From: Frondihabitans sp. PAMC 28766
GTDB lineage: Bacteria > Actinomycetota > Actinomycetes > Actinomycetales > Microbacteriaceae
Assembly: GCF_001577365.1 (NCBI RefSeq)
Contig: NZ_CP014513.1
Coordinates: 2,852,001-2,916,000, forward strand
Direction of reading: 5' to 3'
DNA: 64,000 nt
Below the pieces are notes generated by a model. That model searched no databases. It saw only the letters and a list, made by a program, of their open reading frames with translations, and was not told the DNA's origin. The position numbers were made by a program, and so were the translations under genes. Positions 17,387 through 25,477 of this stretch are shown here, one piece after another. Within the stretch, counting starts at the first letter, position 1, and the number at the start of each line of letters is the position of its first letter.

Positions 17387-18387
17387 GCCCCACCCTCCTC
17401 CAGAACAGCGGCCACGCGTTCACCCGCATCCTGGCGCTCGGCGCCGCCCGCGGCGACCTGACTGTGACCAACGACGACATCGCCGGGCCGATCAACTCGT
17501 CCGACGAGTGGATCCGTCAGCGCACCGGAGTCGTCACGCGGAAGCGCGCCAGCCGAGACGTCGGCGCCGTCGACCTCGCCGAGACCGCTGCCCGCGAGGC
17601 GATCGACCGGGCCGGGCTCACGCCCGAGCAGATCGGTATCGTGCTCGTCTCGACCGTCAGCAACACGACGTTGACGCCGTCGATGGCGACGCTACTCGCC
17701 GAGCGCATCGGGGCGAAGCCCGCCGCCGCGTACGACATCAGCGCCGCGTGCGCCGGCTACACCTACGGCATCGCCCAGGCCGATGCCCTGATCAAGTCGG
17801 GCATGGCCGACTACGTGCTCGTCGTGGGAGCCGAAAAGCTCACCGACATCATCGACCCCACCGATCGCTCGATCTCGTTCCTCCTCGGCGACGGGGCCGG
17901 CGCGGCTGTCGTCGGCCCGAGCGACACCCCTGGCATCTCCCCCACGGTGTGGGGCTCGGACGGCCAGTGGTCGACGATCGGCATGACGTCGTCCTTTCGC
18001 GACTACCGCGAAGGGGGTGGCGACGTCGCCTGGCCCACCATCCGCCAAGAGGGACCGACGGTCTTCCGCTGGGCCGTCTGGGAGATGGTGAAGGTCGCGG
18101 GTCGCGCGCTCGAGAAGGCCGGCATCACCTCGGCCGACCTCGCAGCCTTCGTGCCGCACCAGGCCAACATGCGCATCATCGACGAGTTCGCCAAGCAATT
18201 GAAGCTGCCCGACACCGTCAAGATCGGGCGCGACATCGAGACCACCGGCAACACGTCGGCCGCGAGCATCCCGCTCGCAACCCATCGCCTGCTTCAGGAG
18301 AACCCTGAGCTCTCGGGCGGCCTCGCCCTCCAGATCGGATTCGGCGCCGGGCTCGTCTTCGGCGCCCAGGTGGTCGTTCTGCCCTAG
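17383..18387 (+). CDS. fabH: 3-oxoacyl-ACP synthase III
   Basis: Condenses an acyl-CoA primer with malonyl-ACP, the initiating step of fatty acid synthesis; in actinobacteria it usually prefers branched primers. The 334 residues carry the full catalytic triad: Cys123 in SAACAGYTYG, His259 in PHQANMRI and Asn290 in TTGNTSAAS. Arg residues of the WIRQRTGV region bind CoA. It overlaps fabD by 4 bp and is followed by acpP after 136 bp. Confidence 0.96.
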   Translation: MSPTLLQNSGHAFTRILALGAARGDLTVTNDDIAGPINSSDEWIRQRTGVVTRKRASRDVGAVDLAETAAREAIDRAGLTPEQIGIVLVSTVSNTTLTPSMATLLAERIGAKPAAAYDISAACAGYTYGIAQADALIKSGMADYVLVVGAEKLTDIIDPTDRSISFLLGDGAGAAVVGPSDTPGISPTVWGSDGQWSTIGMTSSFRDYREGGGDVAWPTIRQEGPTVFRWAVWEMVKVAGRALEKAGITSADLAAFVPHQANMRIIDEFAKQLKLPDTVKIGRDIETTGNTSAASIPLATHRLLQENPELSGGLALQIGFGAGLVFGAQVVVLP

Positions 18388-18523
18388 GCAGAAACACCCC
18401 TTACAGGTGCGTCTGCTGCGCTCTGCGCGCCTGTGCAATGCGGACGTGAGCCCTGACCCGGTCCACGCCTGGTGTGCAATAGGATTTACCCCGGTCACAA
18501 CACACCCTCAAGGAGAGAACACA

Positions 18524-18772
18524 ATGGCACAGTCCACCGAAGAAGTCCTGGCCGGCCTGGCCGAGCTGATCAACGACGAGACGGGCATTGCGACCGACAC
18601 CGTCGAACTCGACAAGTCGTTCACCGACGACCTCGACATCGACTCGATCTCGATGATGACCATCGTCGTCAACGCCGAAGAGAAGTTCGACGTGAAGATC
18701 CCCGACGACGAGGTCAAGAACCTCAAGACCGTCGGCGACGCCGTCACCTTCATCACCAAGGCTCAGGGCTAA
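18524..18772 (+). CDS. acpP: Acyl carrier protein
   Basis: An 82-residue carrier protein starting MAQSTEEVLAGLAELINDET. The phosphopantetheine site is Ser41 in DLDIDSIS, where the usual DSL is DSI. Acidic helix 2 (SMMTIVVNAEEKF) gives the docking surface for FabD, FabH and FabF encoded around it. A strong ribosome-binding site, aaggagag, precedes the ATG. Confidence 0.97.
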   Translation: MAQSTEEVLAGLAELINDETGIATDTVELDKSFTDDLDIDSISMMTIVVNAEEKFDVKIPDDEVKNLKTVGDAVTFITKAQG

Positions 18773-18784
18773 CGACCCCGTCAC

Positions 18785-18814
18785 TCGGCCCGCGTCCACG
18801 GTGACGCGGGCCGA
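18785..18814. terminator. Hairpin between acpP and fabF (attenuator or partial terminator)
   Basis: Perfect 12-bp arms tcggcccgcgtc (18785-18796) and gacgcgggccga (18803-18814) with a 6-nt loop, followed by ttcgttt. Its place inside the fab operon would let acpP, needed in large molar excess, be expressed above fabF. Confidence 0.6.
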
Positions 18815-18841
18815 TTCGTTTGTGCGCAAGGAGAAATCGCT

Positions 18842-20077
18842 GTGACCAAGAAGATCGTCGTCACCGGCATCGGTGCGATCAGCCCGCTGGGCACCACCTT
18901 CACCGAATCGTGGGACGCCCTGCTCGCGGGCGCGAGCGGCATCCGCACCATTGAGGCCGAGTGGGCCGAGACCTACGACCTGCCGATCCGGTTCGCAGGA
19001 TCCGTGGCGGGTGACCCTGCCGAGATCCTGACGCGTCAAGAGACCAAACGTCTGGACCCCTCCAGCCAGTACGCGCTGATCGCAGCGCGCGAGGCCTGGT
19101 CCGACGCGGGCAGCCCCGAGGTCGTGCCCGAGCGCTTCCTGGTCGACTGGGCGACAGGGATCGGCGGCATCTGGACCCTCACCGACGGCATGGACACCCT
19201 CCGCGAGAAGGGCCCCCGTCGCGTCCTTCCGATGACCATCCCCATGCTCATGCCGAACGGGCCGGCCGCTGCCATCTCGATGTCGCTCGGCGCCCGCGCC
19301 GGGGCCCGCACCGTCGTGTCGGCCTGCGCCTCGAGCACCGAGTCGATCGCCAACGCCTACGACCACCTGCAGGCGGGCGACGCCGACATCGTCATCGCCG
19401 GTGGCTCCGAGGCATCCGTGCACCCGTTGCCGCTCGCCGCCTTCGCGTCGATGCACGCGCTCTCCTCCCGCACCGACGACCCGGCTGGGGCCTCGCGCCC
19501 TTATGACGTCACCCGCGACGGTTTCGTGCTCGGCGAGGGCGGCGCGGCCCTCGTGCTCGAGACGGAGGAGCACGCGCTCGCCCGCGGGGCGCATGTCTAC
19601 GCTGAGCTGCTGGGCGGGGCTGTGACGAGCGATGCCTTCCACATCACCGCCCCGGATCCTGAGGGTACCGGTGGCGCTCGGGCCGTCGTGCTCGCGCTCG
19701 AGCACTCCGGCGTCTCGCGCGAAGACGTAGCGCACATCAACGCGCACGCCACATCGACCCCGGTCGGCGACGTCGCGGAGATTCGTGCCCTCGAGCGCGT
19801 GTTCGGCGATCACCTCGGCTCGATCGCGATCTCGGCCACCAAGGCGTCGACCGGGCACCTGCTCGGCGGCGCCGGGGCGATCGAAGCGGCGTTCACGGTG
19901 AAGGCGCTGGCGACGAGGACGCTGCCGCCCACGATCAACACGACTCAGATGGACGACAGCATTCACATCGACCTCGTGACGGCCCCCCGCGCTGTCGGCG
20001 ACGACCCGATCGTCGCGATCTCGACGTCGTTCGGCTTCGGCGGCCACAACGCCGTCGTCGCGTTCCGCTCCGTCTGA
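18842..20077 (+). CDS. fabF: Beta-ketoacyl-ACP synthase II
   Basis: Elongating condensing enzyme of type II fatty acid synthesis, 411 residues. The KAS triad is Cys162 (VVSACASS), His302 (NAHATSTP) and His339 (ASTGHLLGGAGA), with FGFGGHNA at the C-terminus. GTG 18842 follows gcaaggagaaa and gives MTKKIVVTGIGAISPLG. Last gene of the fab operon, ended by the strong hairpin at 20095. Confidence 0.96.
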   Translation: MTKKIVVTGIGAISPLGTTFTESWDALLAGASGIRTIEAEWAETYDLPIRFAGSVAGDPAEILTRQETKRLDPSSQYALIAAREAWSDAGSPEVVPERFLVDWATGIGGIWTLTDGMDTLREKGPRRVLPMTIPMLMPNGPAAAISMSLGARAGARTVVSACASSTESIANAYDHLQAGDADIVIAGGSEASVHPLPLAAFASMHALSSRTDDPAGASRPYDVTRDGFVLGEGGAALVLETEEHALARGAHVYAELLGGAVTSDAFHITAPDPEGTGGARAVVLALEHSGVSREDVAHINAHATSTPVGDVAEIRALERVFGDHLGSIAISATKASTGHLLGGAGAIEAAFTVKALATRTLPPTINTTQMDDSIHIDLVTAPRAVGDDPIVAISTSFGFGGHNAVVAFRSV

Positions 20078-20094
20078 CCCGCCCCCCGGGCGCA

Positions 20095-20131
20095 CGAAGG
20101 CCCGACCACCGCTTAGGTGGTCGGGCCTTCG
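20095..20131. terminator. Terminator after fabF
   Basis: Perfect 16-bp arms cgaaggcccgaccacc (20095-20110) and ggtggtcgggccttcg (20116-20131) with a 5-nt loop, followed by tctt. Serves the end of the fab operon. Confidence 0.8.
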
Positions 20132-20260
20132 TCTTACGCCCGCCCGTTTGCATCCGGGCGTGCACGTGGTGCCGTGGTGCAGCTTGTGGCGTCGAGAGTG
20201 CGCAATGTGCGGCATCTGGCGAAAGTGAGCCGCGAGTTGTGCACTCTCGAGGGAGGTGCT

Positions 20261-20809
20261 CTAGCCGACGGCGTGCAGCCAGGCGACGGGGTTGCCCTCG
20301 CCCGCGTGGCGGAAAGCCTCGAGCTCGTCGTCCCAGGCCTGGCCGAGGGCGAGGCGGAGCTCACGGTGCAGCTCGAGCGTGTTCGATCCGGCGATCTCCA
20401 TGGCGTAGCGGATGCGGTCTTCGGGGATCACCGTGTTGCCGACCGAGTCGGTCTGCGCGAAGAAGACGCCGAGGTCGGGCGTGTGCATCCAACGGCCGCC
20501 GTCGCAGCCCGCGCTCGGGTCTTCGGTCACCTCGTAGCGCAGGTGCTCCCACCCACGTAGAGCCGACGCGATGGCCGCGCCGGTGCCGGCGGGGCCCTCC
20601 CAGTAGAACTCGGCGCGAAGGCTGCCCTTCAGCACCGGCTGCTCGCTCCAGGTGAAATTGACGGCGCGCCCGAGGGCACGCCCAGCAGCCCACTCGACGT
20701 GCGGGCTCAGAGCGCGAGGAGACGAGTGGACGAAAAGGACGCCACGCGCGCTCGACGCGCCGGTTTTTTTCGCAGAAACCTGCGTGTATTCAGCCACGTG
20801 TTCCTCCAT
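20261..20809 (-). CDS. DUF3145 domain-containing protein
   Basis: A 182-residue protein of the actinobacterial DUF3145 family, starting MEEHVAEYTQVSAKKTGASS with the core RGVLFVHSSPRALSPHVEWA and RAEFYWEGPAGTG. Family members are found almost only in actinobacteria and often sit next to the fab operon, as here; function is unknown. No signal peptide or membrane segment. It converges on fabF. Confidence 0.88.
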   Translation of the reverse strand: MEEHVAEYTQVSAKKTGASSARGVLFVHSSPRALSPHVEWAAGRALGRAVNFTWSEQPVLKGSLRAEFYWEGPAGTGAAIASALRGWEHLRYEVTEDPSAGCDGGRWMHTPDLGVFFAQTDSVGNTVIPEDRIRYAMEIAGSNTLELHRELRLALGQAWDDELEAFRHAGEGNPVAWLHAVG

Positions 20810-20976
20810 TCGATTAGGTGCGACTTCCCCATCGACCTGGTGAATGGAATGAACGGTGGTACTTCCTTGAATTATGGCGGATCAGGCGACGAAATCACAA
20901 CTGTGTGATTCCCGAGAGCATCGAGCCGGCAGAGACCGCTGGCCGGGCCTGACGAGCGCTACTTCGCGTCGGCGTA

Positions 20977-22213
20977 GTAGAGCGTCGTGTCTAATGTTGT
21001 GGGTATAGTCGTCGAAGTTTGGTGCGGGCGTCGGTTGTGGTGAATTGCCAGTCGACTTGTCGCTGGTCGGCGTTGGTGGCGTTTTGCCAGGCGGCGAGTT
21101 CGGTGTTGAGCAGGTCGAGGTCGTCGATGCGCCGGGTGAGGCATTGCCGTGTCAGCGCGGAGAGCTCGATCTCGGCGATATTGAGCCAGGAGCCGTGTTT
21201 GGGCGTGTAGTGGATCTCCAGGCGGCGGGCGAGCGCGCGGGCCTTGCCGGGTTCGAATGCCTCGTAGAGCGACCCGAGGGTATGGGTGTTGAGGTTGTCC
21301 ATGACCAGTACGACCCGTTCGGCGTGCGGATAGTCGACGCTCAGGAGCTGGTCGATCTCAGCGGCCCAGTCCACTCGGGTCCGCCTCGGCCTCGCGTCGA
21401 CACGGCGGCGCCCGGCGAGTGGTTCAACCCAGACGAAGATCGAGCAGGTGCCGTGACGGACATACTCCGAGTCCTCTCGCAGGTCGCGGCCCGGCGCGGC
21501 GGGGATCGGGTCGCGGGCGTGGGCGAGCAGCTGGTAGGGCTTCTCATCCATACACACCACCGGTACCGCCGGATCGAACGGGCGATGGTAGACCTCTAGC
21601 ACGTCCTCCATCCGGGCCACGAACTCGCCGTTGGCGTGCGGGGGGATCGTCCAGCACTTCTTCAGATGAGGACGAAGCCCCCTTTTTTGAGGGTCCGGCC
21701 GATCGTGGAATGATCCAGCGGCGGCAGGCCCTCGGTGAGCAGCACGTGTTTCTCCAGCAGCCGCAGCGACCACCGGTCGAAACCTGCCGGGGGCTTCGTG
21801 CACGCCAGCGCGATCACCCGCGCCTCAACATCCCCAGTCACCTTCGCGGGCACCGGCGGGCTTGCGCGTTTGCGGCGGCCGATCACCTCCTCGATACGGC
21901 CGGCGGACTCCGTGAACCGCTTCGCGACCAGATACACCGTGCCCTCACTGACCCCTGCCCGCTCGGCCACCACCCGACGATCCGGCACCGGGCCGGGTGC
22001 CTCGTCCAAAGCCAGCAGAATCCGTGCCCGGGCGATCATCCGTGCCGGATGCGTTCCCCGCGACACCACCCTCGTCAGCTTCACACGATCAGCGGCCATC
22101 AACACGACGACATGACCCTTCGGTCTCGGCATGGCAACGACTCCTCCCGATCAAGTATTAATCGGAAACAGCCAACCCCTTCAATACCCAAACAGTTAGA
22201 AGCGACACGCTAG
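20977..22213 (-). mobile_element. IS630-family insertion sequence
   Basis: About 1.24 kb. The ends form imperfect inverted repeats: 20977-21007 and the reverse complement of 22183-22213 match at about 22 of 31 positions, including shared TCTAA and GGGTAT blocks. Both ends abut TA (within tagta), the IS630/Tc1-mariner target type. It encodes one transposase through a -1 frameshift. The insertion lies in the last codons of the polymerase gene 22210-23838. Confidence 0.88.
20991..22132 (-). CDS. IS630-family transposase, two frames joined by -1 frameshift
   Basis: The first frame (22132-21662, 156 residues, [19 protein letters not shown]) holds the helix-turn-helix [22 protein letters not shown] and ends shortly after LKKGG. 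The second frame, one base back, continues [20 protein letters not shown] and holds the DDE catalytic domain: Asp in [11 protein letters not shown], Asp in [10 protein letters not shown] and Glu in [13 protein letters not shown]. The overlap contains an A6-G5 run (minus strand, 21688-21678), a good slippage site, so the full product would be about 380 residues. All catalytic residues are intact, so the element may be active. Confidence 0.85.
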
Positions 22214-23838
22214 TAGGAGGTGACGGTGGCGACCGTGACTGGGAACCGCACGGGGGCGTCGCCGAAGAGCAGCCGCCCGGCCTCCGTCGCCGCAGACTCC
22301 ATGAGGGCGGCCACGCGGGGCGCGACGGAGGCCGGGGTGTGCACCACGACCTCGTCGTGAAGGAAGAAGACGAGGTGCGGCGCGTCGGATCCTGCGCCGA
22401 ATTCGGCGGTGAGAGACCGCCGCAGCGCTCCCATCCAGCAGAGCGCCCACTCGGCCGCCGTTCCCTGCACGACGAAGTTGCGCGTGAAGCGGCCCCAAGC
22501 GCGCATGCCCCCGTCGACCTGGCCCGGGCCGTCTTCGGGCGGGCGCTCGTCGAAGCCGGCGTCGGAGCCGGGCCGTGGTGACGAGCGCCCGAGCAAAGTC
22601 GAGACGACGCCGCCGTGCTCGCCGACGCGCGCGGCCGCTTCGACCAGGGCGATTGCCCGAGGGAAGGCCCGCGTCAGCCGCGGCATGAGTCGGCCGCCGT
22701 CACCCTGGGTCGCGCCGTACATCGCGCCCAGCATCGCGACCTTGGCCTCGGCGCGCGTGGCGACAGCCCCCGACGCGACGATGCCCTCGTAGAGATCGCC
22801 CTCGCCCGCGCGGGCCATGGCGCCGTCCTGCGACAGGGCCGTCAGGACGCGGGGCTCCAGCTGGGACGCGTCGGCCACCACCAGCGCCCAGCCGGGGTCG
22901 GCGACGACGGCGCCTCGCACGGCGCGAGGCAGCTGCAGGGCTCCCCCGCCGGAGGTGCCCCACCGCCCTGTTGCGGCGGCGGCGGGCACGTACTCGGGCC
23001 GGAACCGCCCGTCGCGCACCCAGGCCTCGAGCCACGACCAGCCGTTGGCGACCAGCAGGCGCTGCTTCTTCTTGTAGCGAAGCAGCGGCTCGATGACGGG
23101 GTGCTCGAGGTGCTGGAGCTCCCACTGGCGGGTGCTGGTGACGGTGAGGCCGGCGGTGCGCAGGGCGCGGATGAGCTCGGCGGGCGAGTCGGGGTTGAGA
23201 TCGGGGGCGCGGAGGGCTGCGCGAACGGCCGCGAGGTCGTCGAGCATGCGCGCGGGGCGGTCGCCGGCTCGAGACGGGCGAGGGCCCAGAACATCGGTCA
23301 ACAGCTCGTCATGGCGAGCTGCCGACCACGGGATGCCCCGGTGTCGCATCTCGACGGCGACGAGGGCTCCGGTCGATTCGGCCGCGGTCAGCAGTTCGAG
23401 ACGGGAGCGCTGCGCGGACGTCTCGACGGCGTCGCGCTGACGGAGGAACTCGCCGAGAGCGTCGGGCAGCGACTCCGGCTCGACCACGAAAAGAGCATCG
23501 GCCTCGGTGGGAGCCGCCTGCGGGGCGTCCCACGGCCCGACGGGTGCGCCGTGCAAAGCGTTGCCCGCGGTGAATTCGGATCGACGCAGGATCCCGTGGA
23601 CCAGACGCAGGTCGACGCACCTCTCGACCCGCAGGCCGGCGGCCAAGAGTCGCGGATACCAGCGGAAGGTGTCGTCCCACACCCAGCGCGTCGAATCCTT
23701 CTCACCCGCGCGGATCTCGTCGGGCAAGGCGGCCGACGGGACGACTCGCTGCGGACCGGCGGTCAGTCGACCGTCGTCTCTCGTGAGCCGGATGACGGCG
23801 ACGGACTCGTCGGCGCGGCGGACGAGCAGGGTGAACAC
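22210..23838 (-). CDS. Bifunctional 3'-5' exonuclease/DNA polymerase (PolA-like), 3' end altered by IS630
   Basis: A 542-residue protein of the actinobacterial family that joins a degenerate 3'-5' exonuclease-like region to a family A polymerase domain. Polymerase motif A appears as ALVVADASQLEPRVLTALS, the O-helix region as AMYGATQGDGG and motif C as LVFFLHDEVVVHTP. GTG 23838 gives MFTLLVRRADESVAVIRLTR; the frame upstream is shadow of the DUF1684 gene. The IS630 element supplies a TAG directly after VTSY. Across the element, 20976-20959 continues in frame as YADAK and a stop, so the original protein ended in about YYADAK. Only a few residues are lost, so function may be kept. Confidence 0.85.
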   Translation of the reverse strand: MFTLLVRRADESVAVIRLTRDDGRLTAGPQRVVPSAALPDEIRAGEKDSTRWVWDDTFRWYPRLLAAGLRVERCVDLRLVHGILRRSEFTAGNALHGAPVGPWDAPQAAPTEADALFVVEPESLPDALGEFLRQRDAVETSAQRSRLELLTAAESTGALVAVEMRHRGIPWSAARHDELLTDVLGPRPSRAGDRPARMLDDLAAVRAALRAPDLNPDSPAELIRALRTAGLTVTSTRQWELQHLEHPVIEPLLRYKKKQRLLVANGWSWLEAWVRDGRFRPEYVPAAAATGRWGTSGGGALQLPRAVRGAVVADPGWALVVADASQLEPRVLTALSQDGAMARAGEGDLYEGIVASGAVATRAEAKVAMLGAMYGATQGDGGRLMPRLTRAFPRAIALVEAAARVGEHGGVVSTLLGRSSPRPGSDAGFDERPPEDGPGQVDGGMRAWGRFTRNFVVQGTAAEWALCWMGALRRSLTAEFGAGSDAPHLVFFLHDEVVVHTPASVAPRVAALMESAATEAGRLLFGDAPVRFPVTVATVTSY

Positions 23839-23861
23839 ATGTTCGAGTCTACGGCGGCTGG

Positions 23862-24743
23862 CTACTCGTGCAGGAGCGACCCGTCGGCGGCGAGCACGTT
23901 CTTCTCGCCGGCCTCGACGGCTGCGCCGAAGCGGTTCTGCTTCGGCGGGATCGGGCAGTTGAAGTTGTACGAGAAAGCGCAGGGCGGCAGGACGGCCTGG
24001 TTGAAGTCGAGCGTGATCGTGCCGTCGCCGTTCGGGGCCGGGAAGAGGAAGCGCCCGACCGAGTACGTGGTGTCGCCGTTGGTCGCGTCGCCGAAGACGA
24101 GCTGGAGCCGGTCGCCGTCGCCTGAGGGGAAGGCGGCCAACTCGTAGTCCGCGCCGTCGCGTGAGAAGCGGATGAGGCCGGGCAGCGGCTGCGGGCGGCT
24201 CAGATCGAGGTCTTTCTGGTGGCGGATGTCGACCTGGGTGCCCTCCTCGGTCGGCACGAAGTCGGCCGTGACGACCCACGATTCGTCGTAGGGGAAGGCG
24301 TCGATCGAGCCGAACGCCTGGTTGCCCTCCGACTTGGCATCCCAGACGCGGAGCGCGTACGACGAGCGATCGTCGTTGGGGATGACGGTGCCCGTCACGG
24401 TCCCCTCGGAGCCGAAGCGGATGCTCGACGGGGCCATAGCGTCGGTGCCCGCGACGTAGACCGTGCCGTCGACGAGCTCGCCGTCGACGGTGATCTCGTC
24501 GGCCGGAGTCGCCGTGAGGGCGAGGCCGCCGAGCCCTGCCGGTGCGGGAGCCCAGGATCCTGCGACGCCCCAGATCGTCTGCGGGCCGTCGACCCACTGC
24601 GTGTTGACGAGCGCCAGCGGCCCCTGTGCGCTCGTCGCGCGTACACGGCGGCGCTCGTGGAACCGCTCGAGCTGGGCCGCCGCGGAGCTGCTGCTGGTGC
24701 TGGTACTGCTGGTGGTGCTGGTACTGCTGGTGGTGTCGGTCAT
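23862..24743 (-). CDS. DUF1684 domain-containing protein
   Basis: A 293-residue cytosolic protein. The first 20 residues are a Ser/Thr run encoded by tandem ggtgctggtact-like triplet repeats; the DUF1684 region follows, with AQLERFHERRRVRATSAQGP, VDIRHQKDLDLSRPQPLPG and the conserved C-terminal CAFSYNFNCPIPPKQNRF. The family is widespread but has no known activity. ATG 24743 is the last in-frame start before the domain. Two CCTATAGG sites lie in its upstream region at 24777-24852. Confidence 0.85.
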   Translation of the reverse strand: MTDTTSSTSTTSSTSTSSSSAAAQLERFHERRRVRATSAQGPLALVNTQWVDGPQTIWGVAGSWAPAPAGLGGLALTATPADEITVDGELVDGTVYVAGTDAMAPSSIRFGSEGTVTGTVIPNDDRSSYALRVWDAKSEGNQAFGSIDAFPYDESWVVTADFVPTEEGTQVDIRHQKDLDLSRPQPLPGLIRFSRDGADYELAAFPSGDGDRLQLVFGDATNGDTTYSVGRFLFPAPNGDGTITLDFNQAVLPPCAFSYNFNCPIPPKQNRFGAAVEAGEKNVLAADGSLLHE

Positions 24744-24776
24744 GCCTTGTGCAACGCGCGACACCCCGCAGTCATG

Positions 24777-24852
24777 CCCGTTCTACCTATAGGTGCGGCC
24801 CTGCCACAGCGAAACTTCTGTGCGGCAACGGCTTGCCTATAGGTAAAACGGG
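24777..24852. repeat. 76-bp element bounded by a 17-bp inverted repeat
   Basis: Arms 24777-24793 (cccgttctacctatagg) and 24836-24852 match as inverted repeats at 16 of 17 positions; each contains the palindrome CCTATAGG. The 42-bp interior has further pairing (ttgccgcacag with ctgtggca). It lies between the flavin reductase stop and the DUF1684 start and could be a paired operator, a structured leader or a small non-autonomous element. Confidence 0.5.
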
Positions 24853-24862
24853 AGGGGGCGGG

Positions 24863-25477
24863 CTACTGGCCGAGGCGGCGCAGCTGGGTCTCGAAGTCGA
24901 CGACGGCGAGCGGGTCGTCGCGCTGAGTGGTGTGGCCGGCGACGAGGTCGGCGAGCTGGCCGGCGGCGCGGGCGACGCGGTCGGGCAGGGTCGTGGTGGT
25001 CTCGTCGCCGCTGCCCCAGTCCTCCGATGCCGCGAAGACCCCGAGGGGCACGACGACCGCGCGGAGATAGGCGAACAGCGGCCGCAGCGCGAAGTCGAGC
25101 ACCATCGAGTGACGAGCGGTGCCGGCGGTCGCGGCGACGAGCACCGGAGTGCCCTCGAGCGAGTCCTTGTCGATCACGTCGATGAACGACTTGAAGAGGC
25201 CGCTGTACGACGCGGTGAACACGGGCGTGACGGCGATCACGCCGTCGGCGGCGACCACCGCATCGATGGCCTCCTGGAGAGCGGGCGGGGCGAACCCGGT
25301 GAGCAGGTTGTCGGTGATGTCGTGCGCGAGGTCGCGCAGGTCGATGATGTCGACCTCCACTGTCTCGCCGTGGGCGGCGAGTGCTCGGGTGGTCGCTTCG
25401 GCGAGGCGGTCGGCCAGCAGGCGCGTGGACGACGGCTGGCTGAGCCCTGCGGCGATGACGGCGATCTTCTTGGTCAC
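24863..25477 (-). CDS. NADPH-dependent FMN reductase (CE1759 family)
   Basis: A 204-residue flavodoxin-like reductase. It starts MTKKIAVIAAGLSQPSSTRL, giving the phosphate-binding SxPSxTRxL loop, and contains TPVFTASYSGLFKSFIDVID, the flavin-site motif of the family. It supplies reduced FMN to the luciferase-like monooxygenase encoded directly upstream; the GTG start overlaps that gene's stop by 4 bp, so the two are a translationally coupled pair. The pairing is known in corynebacteria as CE1758/CE1759; the oxidised substrate is unknown. Confidence 0.9.
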   Translation of the reverse strand: MTKKIAVIAAGLSQPSSTRLLADRLAEATTRALAAHGETVEVDIIDLRDLAHDITDNLLTGFAPPALQEAIDAVVAADGVIAVTPVFTASYSGLFKSFIDVIDKDSLEGTPVLVAATAGTARHSMVLDFALRPLFAYLRAVVVPLGVFAASEDWGSGDETTTTLPDRVARAAGQLADLVAGHTTQRDDPLAVVDFETQLRRLGQ

